A DNA stretch of 64,000 nt from an uncultured Slackia sp. (GTDB lineage Bacteria; Actinomycetota; Coriobacteriia; Coriobacteriales; Eggerthellaceae). The translations under genes and the position numbers were made by a program. The notes beneath the pieces were generated by a model. It saw nothing but the letters and a program-made list of their open reading frames with translations, ran no database searches and was not told the DNA's origin. The DNA lies in the NCBI GenBank assembly GCA_934661005.1, contig CAKUIK010000004.1, forward strand, positions 18,866 through 82,865. Reading direction: 5' to 3'. Of the stretch, positions 16,994-25,064 are shown one piece after another. Position 1 is the first letter of the stretch. Every line of letters begins with the position of its first letter.

Positions 16994-17695
16994 CTAGCCC
17001 TTCCACGTTTCGAGCAGAGACGCGATAAAGCTTTTTGCAAATGTTCGGCTGAGCGGCAGATCGGCATTGGCCACGTTGACGGTTGATTTCCCATAGCCAT
17101 TCACATGGCGCGTATTTACGAGGTACTTTTGGTGGCACCGCGCGAAGCCGCTTGCCGCGAGCGTTTCAGAAAGCTTCGATATCGATTCGCCGCTTGTAGA
17201 GCGAATGACTTTGTCTGTGAGATGGAATTCCAAAGTATGGTCGCGCACTTCTATATACACGATTTCGTGTAGCGCCACTCTAGTTTTTCCGGTTTGGTTT
17301 GCGACGACGATGTATTGGTCACGCGCTTCAAGCGTTCGGGCCGCGCGGCGCAGCTTCAGGGCGAACGGCGCGTAGTCCACGGGCTTCAGAATATAGTCGA
17401 GCGCGCCAACTTCGTAGCCCTCGATGGCAAATTGCGCGATTTGCGTGACAAAAATGATGACCATGCCCTCGTCACGCTCGCGTATGCGGCGGGCGGTTTG
17501 CATCCCGTTCGTTCCGGGCATTTCGATATCGAGCAACGCCAGATCCCATTCGGGCGAAAAAGCGGCCAGGAAGTCGTCGCCGCAGGCGAAATGGATCGAA
17601 CGCGTGGGAATAGAGGTCTCTCGCGAGAATTGCTCGATGAATTCCATAAGGAGGAGCGCTTGCTGCGGATCGTCTTCGATGACTGCTATTCTCAT
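16994..17695 (-). CDS. LytTR-family response regulator
   Basis: A 233-residue regulator. The receiver domain begins MRIAVIEDD, with acidic residues at 7-9 and the phosphoacceptor Asp56 in LALLDIEMPG, then the conserved Lys in LKPVD. The second half (about 135-233, ARCHQKYLVNTRHV) is a LytTR DNA-binding domain, as in AgrA, ComE and VirR. I use ATG 17695, preceded by GAGGAAGG. The frame runs further upstream without a ribosome site. It is the first gene of the pair, with the kinase two bases downstream. Confidence 0.92.
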   Translation of the reverse strand: MRIAVIEDDPQQALLLMEFIEQFSRETSIPTRSIHFACGDDFLAAFSPEWDLALLDIEMPGTNGMQTARRIRERDEGMVIIFVTQIAQFAIEGYEVGALDYILKPVDYAPFALKLRRAARTLEARDQYIVVANQTGKTRVALHEIVYIEVRDHTLEFHLTDKVIRSTSGESISKLSETLAASGFARCHQKYLVNTRHVNGYGKSTVNVANADLPLSRTFAKSFIASLLETWKG

Positions 17696-17911
17696 GGCCT
17701 TCCTCGTTTCGGGCGCGGATGCGTTTTGGCTGGCGGATGTGTTGAATCCTACCAATTTTGGCGAGCTATTTGAATATGCACGGATTTTGGGGTGCGAATG
17801 CGGCTTCAAGCGTTGGTTCGTGACGATTTCGTTCGCCTAAAAAGTGGCCCATGGTTTACTATTAGCCAGGTATAACTTGTAAGCCGTCGCGTGTGCGAAA
17901 ACGGGGGAGAT

Positions 17912-20900
17912 ATGTTCGATAAACGCTTGCTTTCCATGGTGCCCGGCGCCATTAAATACATCGCGGCCAACGTGCTGTTCCAGTGGGTGGCGCTTGTGTG
18001 CAACATCGCGCTGTTCGTTGTGATTGGCCTGTTTTTGCAGGCTACGTTCGAGGGCGCGGCCGATGCTGCTATGGCAATTGGCGTGATGGCCGCGTCTGTT
18101 GCGGCGATCGCCGTGCGCATGGCGTGCCAAACGGCGGCCCAGCGCATGGGGCAGCGCGCGGCGGCCGAGGCGAAATGCGCCATTCGCCAGCAGGTCTACG
18201 ACAAACTCGTGGTCCTTGGCCCGGCTTACAACGAGACTGTGGCGACGAGCGTCGCCGTGCAGGTGAGCGTTGAAGGCACCGAGCAGCTCGAGAGCTATTT
18301 CGGCCAATATTTGCCCCAGCTGTTCTATGCCGTGCTTGCCCCCATCACGTTGTTTGTAGCGCTCGCGCCGCTGTCTCTTCCGGCCGCCGTGGCGCTGCTC
18401 GCGTGCGTGCCGTTTATTCCGGCGTCCATCATGGTCGTGCAGAAGATCGCCCGCCGCACCATGCGTAATTATTGGGGCAGCTACGCCGATTTGGGCAGCA
18501 TGTTCCTCGAGGCCATTCAAGGCCTTACCACGCTGAAAATCTATTCGGCCGATGGGCAAAAGCATCGGGAAATGAACGAAGCCGCGGAAGGCTTTCGTAA
18601 GGCGACGATGCGCCTGCTCTCTATGCAGCTGAACTCCATCACGGTTATGGACCTGTTCGCGTTTGGTGGCGCGGCGGTGGGAATTATCGCGGTGTTGTGG
18701 CAATTCTCGGCTGGCGCGGCGACGTTTGCTGCGGCGTTCTCGATCGTGTTCCTGTCGAGCGAATTCTTCATTCCTATGCGAACCCTGGGCTCGTTTTTCC
18801 ATACGGCCATGAACGGCATGGCTGCTGCTGAGAAAATGTATGCGATTATCGATGCCCCGCTTCCCGTTGACGGCACGCGCGCGGTCGACCCGCTTAGTGC
18901 GAATATCACGTGCCGCGGCGTGGGCTATTCCTACGATGGGCAGCGCCAGGTGCTCGAGGGCGTTGATTTTGCGGCGCCGTGCGGCAGCTTCATTGGCGTG
19001 ACGGGCGAAAGCGGTTCGGGCAAATCGACGCTCGCTGGCATCTTGTCGGGCGCGAATGCCCGTTATGAGGGCGATATCGCCATCGGCGGGATTGACTTGC
19101 GCGATATCTCGGCCGAATCGTTGCGCAAGACCATTACGACGGTTCCGTTTTCAAGCTACATCTTCAAAGGCACGCTGCGTTCGAATTTGCTGCTCGCCAA
19201 ACCCGACGCATCCGACGAAGAACTGTGGGCATCTCTTGAGAAGTGCCGCCTCGCCGGCTTTGTGCGCGAATCGGGCGGGCTTGATATGGCAATTGCGGCC
19301 GAGGGCGCGAACCTCTCGGGCGGCCAGCGTCAGCGTTTGGCGTTTGCGCGCGCCCTGCTGCATGACGCTCCCATTTACATCTTCGATGAGGCTACGAGCA
19401 ATATCGATGCCGAAAGCGAGGCGGCCATTATTTCAGCTGCTCGCGAGCTGGCGGGTGGACACACGGTCATCATGATTTCGCATCGTTTGTCGGCGCTTGA
19501 GCATGCGGATGATATTTACGTTCTTGAACAGGGAAAGCTCGTGCAGCATGGCACGCACGGTCAGCTGCTTGAGCGGGGCGGCGCGTATGCGAAGCTTTGG
19601 GAAAAGCAATCTCAGCTGGAGGCTTTCGCGCAAGAGGGCGATCGAGAAGACGCGCGTTCGTTTGATGCCTCTGGGCTCGAGGCGCAGTCTGGGCTTTCGC
19701 AAGAGGGTTCGATTCGCGCGAAGGCGGAAGCCTCCGCGCCGCGCAGCCGTTCGAACTTCAGCATCATGGCGAGGCTCGTGGGCCTTACCCGTCCGCTTCT
19801 GCCCGTTATGGCGCTTGCGATTCTTTTGGGTGTGCTTGGTTTCCTCGCGGCTATTTTCCTTACGGTATTTGCGGCATACGGCCTTCTCGACGCTGCGGGC
19901 ATATGGACTGTGATGCCCGTAGGCGCGGCGTGCGTGGCGGTTGCCGTGTGCGGCGTGCTGCGCGGCCCGCTCCGTTATGGTGAGCAGCTGTGCAACCACT
20001 ACCTTGCATTCAAGATTCTCGCGCTTGTGCGCGATAGGGTGTTCGGCAAAATGCGCACGCTCGCGCCTGCTAAGCTCGAAGGCCGCGATAAGGGCGATTT
20101 GGTTTCGCTGCTCACGAGCGACGTTGAGCTGCTCGAGGTCTTCTATGCGCACACGCTTTCGCCTGCGGCCATCGCGCTCGTCGTTTCTCTCGGTATGGTG
20201 GCATTCGTCGCCACGCTTTCGCCTCTTTTGGCGGCATACGTCGCATTCTCGTACGTAGTCGTGGGCGTCGTGGTGCCGTGGGCCTCGTCGAAGGCGAGCG
20301 GCACGGGCGGGCGCGAAATGCGCGATGCCATTGGCTCGATGAACGCGTTCGTGCTCGATAGCTTGCGCGGTTTGCGTGAGACGCTGCAGTTCGGCCGCGC
20401 CGTCGACCGAGCGCAGGAGCTGGCGGGTCGCATGAATGGCCTCATTCGCATCGAGGCGCGCCTGAAGGGCCGCGCGGCAATCGCCATGGCGGCAACGGGC
20501 GCTGTGGTGCTTGCGCTCGACATGGGTATGTTGCTTGCATCAATGCACCTGGTGAATTACGGCATGCTCGATTTCGGATGTGCCGTGGTGGCGTGCGCGG
20601 CGCTTATGTCGTCGTTCGGCCCGGTTATCGCCGTGGCGAATTTGGGTTCGACACTGCAACAGACGCTCGCGTCGGGCGCGCGCGTGCTTGACGTGCTCGA
20701 TGAACGCCCCCAAACCGAAGAGGTCGAAGGCGGTGTCGAGCTCGACGGCTTTGCGGGAGTTGCGGCAAGCCATGTCGATTTCTCTTACGGCGATGCGACG
20801 GTGCTCGACGACGTCGATTTGCGTGTGGTGTCTGGCCAGGTCGTGCAAATCGCGGGGCGTTCGGGCTCGGGCAAATCGACCTTGCTCAAACTCTTCATGC

Positions 20901-21400
20901 GCTTTTGGGATGTCGACCGCGGCGCAATCGAAGTTTCAGGCCACGATGTTCGCCGCGTGAACACTGCAAGCCTTCGTCGTGTTGAGGGCTTCATGACGCA
21001 GGACACGCATCTGTTTGCTGGCACGGTACGCGATAATTTGGCGTTCGCGAAGCCTGGCGCAAGCGACGACGAAATCATGGGGGCGTGCGAAAAGGCGGCG
21101 ATTGCCAATTTCGTGCGCAGGCTTCCTGAGGGGCTCGATACGCAGGTGGGCGAGCTGGGCGACGCCCTTTCGGGAGGCGAGCGCCAGCGATTGGGCCTTG
21201 CGCGCATGTTTTTGCACGATGCCCCGTTCGTGCTGCTCGATGAGCCTACGAGCAATCTCGACGCGCTCAACGAGGCCGCGGTGCTGCGCGCGCTTTCCGA
21301 TAATCGTGCGGGCAAAACGGTGCTGCTCGTAAGCCACCGCCCAAGCGCTGCCGCTATCGCCGATGTGACGTACTCAGTGGAACATGGCCGCGTTTCGTAA
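17912..21400 (+). CDS. CydDC-type fused ABC exporter
   Basis: A single 1162-residue chain with two complete ABC half-transporters. The first membrane domain (about 15-310) has the CydD-like stretch QLFYAVLAPITLFVALAPLSL, then Walker A GESGSGKST near 364 and signature LSGGQRQR. The second membrane domain (about 625-900) leads to Walker A RSGSGKST near 979 and signature LSGGERQR. CydDC exports glutathione/cysteine and supports cytochrome bd assembly. No cydAB genes are in the window, so the substrate is not fixed by context. ATG 17912 follows GGGGGAG. Fusion of CydD and CydC into one protein is known in several actinobacteria. Confidence 0.85.
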   Translation: MFDKRLLSMVPGAIKYIAANVLFQWVALVCNIALFVVIGLFLQATFEGAADAAMAIGVMAASVAAIAVRMACQTAAQRMGQRAAAEAKCAIRQQVYDKLVVLGPAYNETVATSVAVQVSVEGTEQLESYFGQYLPQLFYAVLAPITLFVALAPLSLPAAVALLACVPFIPASIMVVQKIARRTMRNYWGSYADLGSMFLEAIQGLTTLKIYSADGQKHREMNEAAEGFRKATMRLLSMQLNSITVMDLFAFGGAAVGIIAVLWQFSAGAATFAAAFSIVFLSSEFFIPMRTLGSFFHTAMNGMAAAEKMYAIIDAPLPVDGTRAVDPLSANITCRGVGYSYDGQRQVLEGVDFAAPCGSFIGVTGESGSGKSTLAGILSGANARYEGDIAIGGIDLRDISAESLRKTITTVPFSSYIFKGTLRSNLLLAKPDASDEELWASLEKCRLAGFVRESGGLDMAIAAEGANLSGGQRQRLAFARALLHDAPIYIFDEATSNIDAESEAAIISAARELAGGHTVIMISHRLSALEHADDIYVLEQGKLVQHGTHGQLLERGGAYAKLWEKQSQLEAFAQEGDREDARSFDASGLEAQSGLSQEGSIRAKAEASAPRSRSNFSIMARLVGLTRPLLPVMALAILLGVLGFLAAIFLTVFAAYGLLDAAGIWTVMPVGAACVAVAVCGVLRGPLRYGEQLCNHYLAFKILALVRDRVFGKMRTLAPAKLEGRDKGDLVSLLTSDVELLEVFYAHTLSPAAIALVVSLGMVAFVATLSPLLAAYVAFSYVVVGVVVPWASSKASGTGGREMRDAIGSMNAFVLDSLRGLRETLQFGRAVDRAQELAGRMNGLIRIEARLKGRAAIAMAATGAVVLALDMGMLLASMHLVNYGMLDFGCAVVACAALMSSFGPVIAVANLGSTLQQTLASGARVLDVLDERPQTEEVEGGVELDGFAGVAASHVDFSYGDATVLDDVDLRVVSGQVVQIAGRSGSGKSTLLKLFMRFWDVDRGAIEVSGHDVRRVNTASLRRVEGFMTQDTHLFAGTVRDNLAFAKPGASDDEIMGACEKAAIANFVRRLPEGLDTQVGELGDALSGGERQRLGLARMFLHDAPFVLLDEPTSNLDALNEAAVLRALSDNRAGKTVLLVSHRPSAAAIADVTYSVEHGRVS

Positions 21401-21415
21401 ACAATAAGTAACCAT

Positions 21416-21468
21416 TTGCTAACAAAACGGCTCAGTGGTATAAAAGTCACCTAAGGGAAACTGTTAGG
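21416..21468 (+). promoter_or_regulatory. Promoter and candidate operator of the LolD/FtsX-type ABC pair
   Basis: TTGCTA (21416-21421), a 17-bp spacer and TATAAA (21439-21444) form a good promoter. Just downstream, CCTAA (21450-21454) and TTAGG (21464-21468) form an inverted repeat with a 9-bp spacer at the expected start point, a typical repressor position. Confidence 0.65.
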
Positions 21469-21479
21469 AAGGTACTTTT

Positions 21480-22259
21480 ATGCCTCATGGAGTTACGAAC
21501 GCGGCCGCGTCGGCGGCATGCATATTGGACGAGGGCGCCTCGCATGTGAATGCGTGCGCGCCTTATTTGGTAACGCGCGGCCTTGTGAAAGGCTACGGCG
21601 AAGGCTCGGCGCGTATGGAAGTGCTGCGCGGCATCGATGTGGAAATCGCGCGCGGCGAGATTTGCGTGCTGCTCGGCCCTTCGGGTTCGGGCAAATCAAC
21701 GTTTTTGAACCTTATCGGCGGCCTTGAGGCGGCCGATGGGGGTACTATCGAAGTGGGCGGCACCGCCATCACGAACCTCGGCAAGAAAGCGCTTGGCGAA
21801 TACCGTCGAAGCGAGCTTGGCTTCGTGTTCCAATTCTACAATTTGGTGCCTGACCTCACGATTCGGGAGAATATTGAGGCCACGGCGCATCTTTCGAAAA
21901 ACCCGCTCCCTATCGACGACCTTCTGAAGTCATTGGGCCTCTATGATCATCGCGCGAAATTCCCTCGGCAGGTTTCGGGCGGCCAGCAGCAGCGTTGCGC
22001 CATCGGCCGCGCGCTCGTGAAAAATCCTGGTTTGCTTTTGTGCGATGAGCCCACAGGCGCGCTCGACTATAAAACGTCGAAGGAAATTCTCGCCCTTATG
22101 GAGCAAGTGAATCGTGATTTTGGCTGCACTATCGTTATCGTTACCCACAACGACGCCATCTCGCGCATGGCAAACCGCGTTTTGCGGCTTCGCGACGGCG
22201 TGCTCGTCGAAAACGAGACGAATGCCGCCCCCATGGCCGCCGCAGACCTTGTTTGGTAG
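21480..22259 (+). CDS. ABC transporter ATP-binding protein (LolD/MacB type)
   Basis: A 259-residue ATPase with Walker [10 protein letters not shown] (about 67-75), Q-loop in VFQFYNLVP, signature [15 protein letters not shown], Walker [13 protein letters not shown] and the switch His in VTHND. The EPTGALD form and overall length are those of the MacB/LolD/FtsE class that pairs with FtsX-like permeases; the next gene is one. An N-terminal extension of about 25 residues is poorly conserved, so a later start is possible. It acts at the cytoplasmic face of the membrane and likely powers an export or envelope-stress function. Confidence 0.93.
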   Translation: MPHGVTNAAASAACILDEGASHVNACAPYLVTRGLVKGYGEGSARMEVLRGIDVEIARGEICVLLGPSGSGKSTFLNLIGGLEAADGGTIEVGGTAITNLGKKALGEYRRSELGFVFQFYNLVPDLTIRENIEATAHLSKNPLPIDDLLKSLGLYDHRAKFPRQVSGGQQQRCAIGRALVKNPGLLLCDEPTGALDYKTSKEILALMEQVNRDFGCTIVIVTHNDAISRMANRVLRLRDGVLVENETNAAPMAAADLVW

Positions 22260-22265
22260 GCCGCT

Positions 22266-24929
22266 ATGAGCCCCCTGATCAAACGGCTTCCGCGCGAACT
22301 TGCCCACAATATCGGAAGATACCTCGGTATATTTCTGCTCATGGCCGTGAGCATCGCGCTTACTTCAGGCTTCTTGCTCGCTGCCCATTCCATTTCGGTC
22401 ATCATTGACGATATGCCCGAAACCTACGTTATTGAAGACGGTCGCTTCACCACGGCGTTCGAGGCAACCGATGAGCAGCTCGATGCTGTGCGCGATGTTG
22501 CGTCCGATTCTGGCGGCATTGAGCTGTACAAGAACCATTCCTTCGATGCGAGCTTCGAGAAAACGCAGGGCGATAAAACTCGCAACTGCACGGTGCGCAC
22601 ATTCGAGCATCGCACGCAGGTCGATTTGGCCGCGTATGTGCAAGGTGGCGAGCCCCAGGCGGCAGACGAGGTTGCCATCGATCGCGTATTCGCGACGAAC
22701 AACGATATTGCCATAGGCGACACGGTGAAGCTCAACGGCGTTGAGTTCCGCGTGGTGGGCATTATGACGCTGGCCGATAACCAGGCTCTTTTCCAGAGCA
22801 ACTCCGATTTCACGGTGAATACGCTTTCGTTTGGCGTGGCCGAAGTGTCGTCCGAGGGCTTCAAGGCGCTCGAGAATACGGGTTTTCTGCCGAGCTATAC
22901 CTATTCATATCGCTTCGTCGACCGCGATCTTTCCGTGGCCGACCGCGTCGATATCGAAAAAGACATGGTGAGCGCGCTTTCCGACGCCCATGCAAACGTG
23001 ACCGATTTGACCGACGTCGACTCAAACCAAGGCATTGGATATGCCAAAGACGACGTGTCGGGCGATTCGGCGATGTGGACGACGTTGCTGTATATCATCA
23101 TCGTGATCATGGCATTCGTGTTCGTCGTGCTCACGTCGGGCACGATTGAAGAAGAAGGCGCGATTATCGGCACGCTTCTGGCGAGCGGCTATCGGCGTCG
23201 CGAGCTGGTGGCGCATTATCTCGCGCTGCCGTGTATCGTGGGCATTACCGCCGCCGCGGTGGGCAATGCGGTGGGCTTCACGCTCATGAGCGAGCCTATG
23301 CGCAATTTGTATTATGGGTCATACAGCCTGCCTCCGTATTATGCGACCTGGAGTTGGGGCGTTTTCTTCCAGACCACCGTTGTGCCTGTGGCGGTTTTGG
23401 TTCTGGTTGCGCTCGTCGGCCTGCTCCGCAAAATGGGTCACACGCCCCTTCAATTCCTTCGCCACGAAACGAGCAAGGGCGGCGTGAAGCGTGGGTTCGC
23501 GCTGCCCGAGCGGCTGAGCTTCACCGCGCGATTCCGCCTGCGCGTGTTCCTGCGCAATGTGGGCAACTTCGCCACGCTGTTCGTGGGCATTGGCTTTGCG
23601 AGCCTGCTGTTGCTGTTCTCGCTTGCGATTCTTCCCACGATGAGCCACTACGCCGAGAATCTGCACAATGCCGTTGTTGCGCAGCACCAGTATTCGTTGA
23701 AGGCGCCGTTGGAGCTTGAGGGCACCAGCGACGAGCGCGAGGCGTGGGAAGCCGCCGATACGCTGCAGGGTGTGGAAGGCGCGAAGCTTTCGGCTCTCGA
23801 GGATGCCGCCGACGATGTGCAAGAAAAGGCCGATGCCTTGAAGGCAGCGGCGGAAGCGCTGCAGGTCGAGCCGACGCTTGAAGCCATGCAAAAGGCGCAA
23901 GATGCTCAGGACGCATTCTCGAAGTCGCAAGACGCGCTCAATAGCGAGCTCGATGGCGTTGCCGCCTATTTGGGTGCGACGCGCGACGAGGTGGTCGATA
24001 TGGTCGACAAGGTGTCCGACCTCGACCTTGACGACGAAAACGTGCATCCGGTGAATACGGTCGACAACGGCGCCGACGCAATCGCCCAGGCCGAGAAATT
24101 CGCCGTGTATTCGCTGCAATACGATCGCGGCGAAGGCAATGGCGAGGAAACCATTGCCGTGTATGGCGTGCAGGAAGGCTCGCGTTACTGGACCGACATG
24201 GACCTTGGAAGCGGCAAGGCGGTATTCGGTGGCGGCCTTGTTGATAAGTTTGGCTTCAAAGAAGGCGAGCAGGTCGAGCTGTACGACAAGTACGAGGACG
24301 AGACGCGTACGCTCACGTTTACGGGCGGCGATGGCACGTGGGGCACGAAGTCGACCATGAGCATTTATATGAGCCTGGCAGATTTCAACGATATGTTCGG
24401 CAACGATGCGAACTACTTCAACGGCTACGTTTCCGACGAATCGCTTGCGCTCGATTCCCGCTATGTGGCAAGCGACCTTACGCCTTCCGATATGGATGCC
24501 ATTGGCGGGCAATTCACGGGCATGATGGACGACATGATTGGAATGCTCGTGGGTATGTCGGTGTTCATTTTCCTGGTGTTCATGTATTTGCTTACGAAGT
24601 CGGTCATCGACCACAGCGCGCGCTCCATCAGCTACATGAAGGTGTTCGGCTACCGCGATAGGGAAGTGAGCAAGCTCTACGTGCGCTCGATTACCTGGTG
24701 CGTTGTGGCGTCACTCATCGTATGCCAGCCGCTCATCATCGTGTCGCTTACGGCGATATTCAAGGCGATGCTGCTTGCTTATAGCGGCAATATCGAAATC
24801 TACGTGCCTCTGACATGCATTCTGGAGGTCATCGCCACGGGGTTCGCAACCTATCTTGTGGTGGCGCTTCTGCATGTGCGCCATATTAAGAAAGTGCCGC
24901 TTGCGCTCGCGTTGAAAAACGCGGAATAG
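22266..24929 (+). CDS. FtsX-like ABC permease
   Basis: An 887-residue membrane protein starting 6 bp after the ATPase gene. It has a first membrane segment (about 15-40), an extracellular MacB-like domain (about 50-260), a three-helix FtsX core (about 275-400, containing GTIEEEGAIIGTLLASGYRR), a segment near 430, and a long external region. That region has a predicted coiled coil rich in Ala/Asp/Lys (about 490-560) and a second periplasm-like domain. A second FtsX core closes the protein (about 750-880, KVFGYRDREVSKLY). This two-core layout is that of BceB/Spr-like or large lipoprotein-type exporters. Substrate unknown. Confidence 0.9.
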   Translation: MSPLIKRLPRELAHNIGRYLGIFLLMAVSIALTSGFLLAAHSISVIIDDMPETYVIEDGRFTTAFEATDEQLDAVRDVASDSGGIELYKNHSFDASFEKTQGDKTRNCTVRTFEHRTQVDLAAYVQGGEPQAADEVAIDRVFATNNDIAIGDTVKLNGVEFRVVGIMTLADNQALFQSNSDFTVNTLSFGVAEVSSEGFKALENTGFLPSYTYSYRFVDRDLSVADRVDIEKDMVSALSDAHANVTDLTDVDSNQGIGYAKDDVSGDSAMWTTLLYIIIVIMAFVFVVLTSGTIEEEGAIIGTLLASGYRRRELVAHYLALPCIVGITAAAVGNAVGFTLMSEPMRNLYYGSYSLPPYYATWSWGVFFQTTVVPVAVLVLVALVGLLRKMGHTPLQFLRHETSKGGVKRGFALPERLSFTARFRLRVFLRNVGNFATLFVGIGFASLLLLFSLAILPTMSHYAENLHNAVVAQHQYSLKAPLELEGTSDEREAWEAADTLQGVEGAKLSALEDAADDVQEKADALKAAAEALQVEPTLEAMQKAQDAQDAFSKSQDALNSELDGVAAYLGATRDEVVDMVDKVSDLDLDDENVHPVNTVDNGADAIAQAEKFAVYSLQYDRGEGNGEETIAVYGVQEGSRYWTDMDLGSGKAVFGGGLVDKFGFKEGEQVELYDKYEDETRTLTFTGGDGTWGTKSTMSIYMSLADFNDMFGNDANYFNGYVSDESLALDSRYVASDLTPSDMDAIGGQFTGMMDDMIGMLVGMSVFIFLVFMYLLTKSVIDHSARSISYMKVFGYRDREVSKLYVRSITWCVVASLIVCQPLIIVSLTAIFKAMLLAYSGNIEIYVPLTCILEVIATGFATYLVVALLHVRHIKKVPLALALKNAE

Positions 24930-24960
24930 CGAAAGGGCCTGGCGTGTAAGAGCTTTGGGG

Positions 24961-24982
24961 AAGGGTCGCGAGAGCGGCCCTT
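24961..24982 (+). terminator. Weak terminator-like hairpin after the permease gene
   Basis: AAGGGTCGC (24961-24969) pairs with GCGGCCCTT (24974-24982) with one G-U pair. The following sequence has only scattered T residues. Confidence 0.45.
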
Positions 24983-25064
24983 CTGTATTCTTGCAGAAAA
25001 AGGGGAAAGCGCGCGGGCGTGGTACACTCGATGGGTTCAATACTCGCCGAATGAAAGGCCCGCC

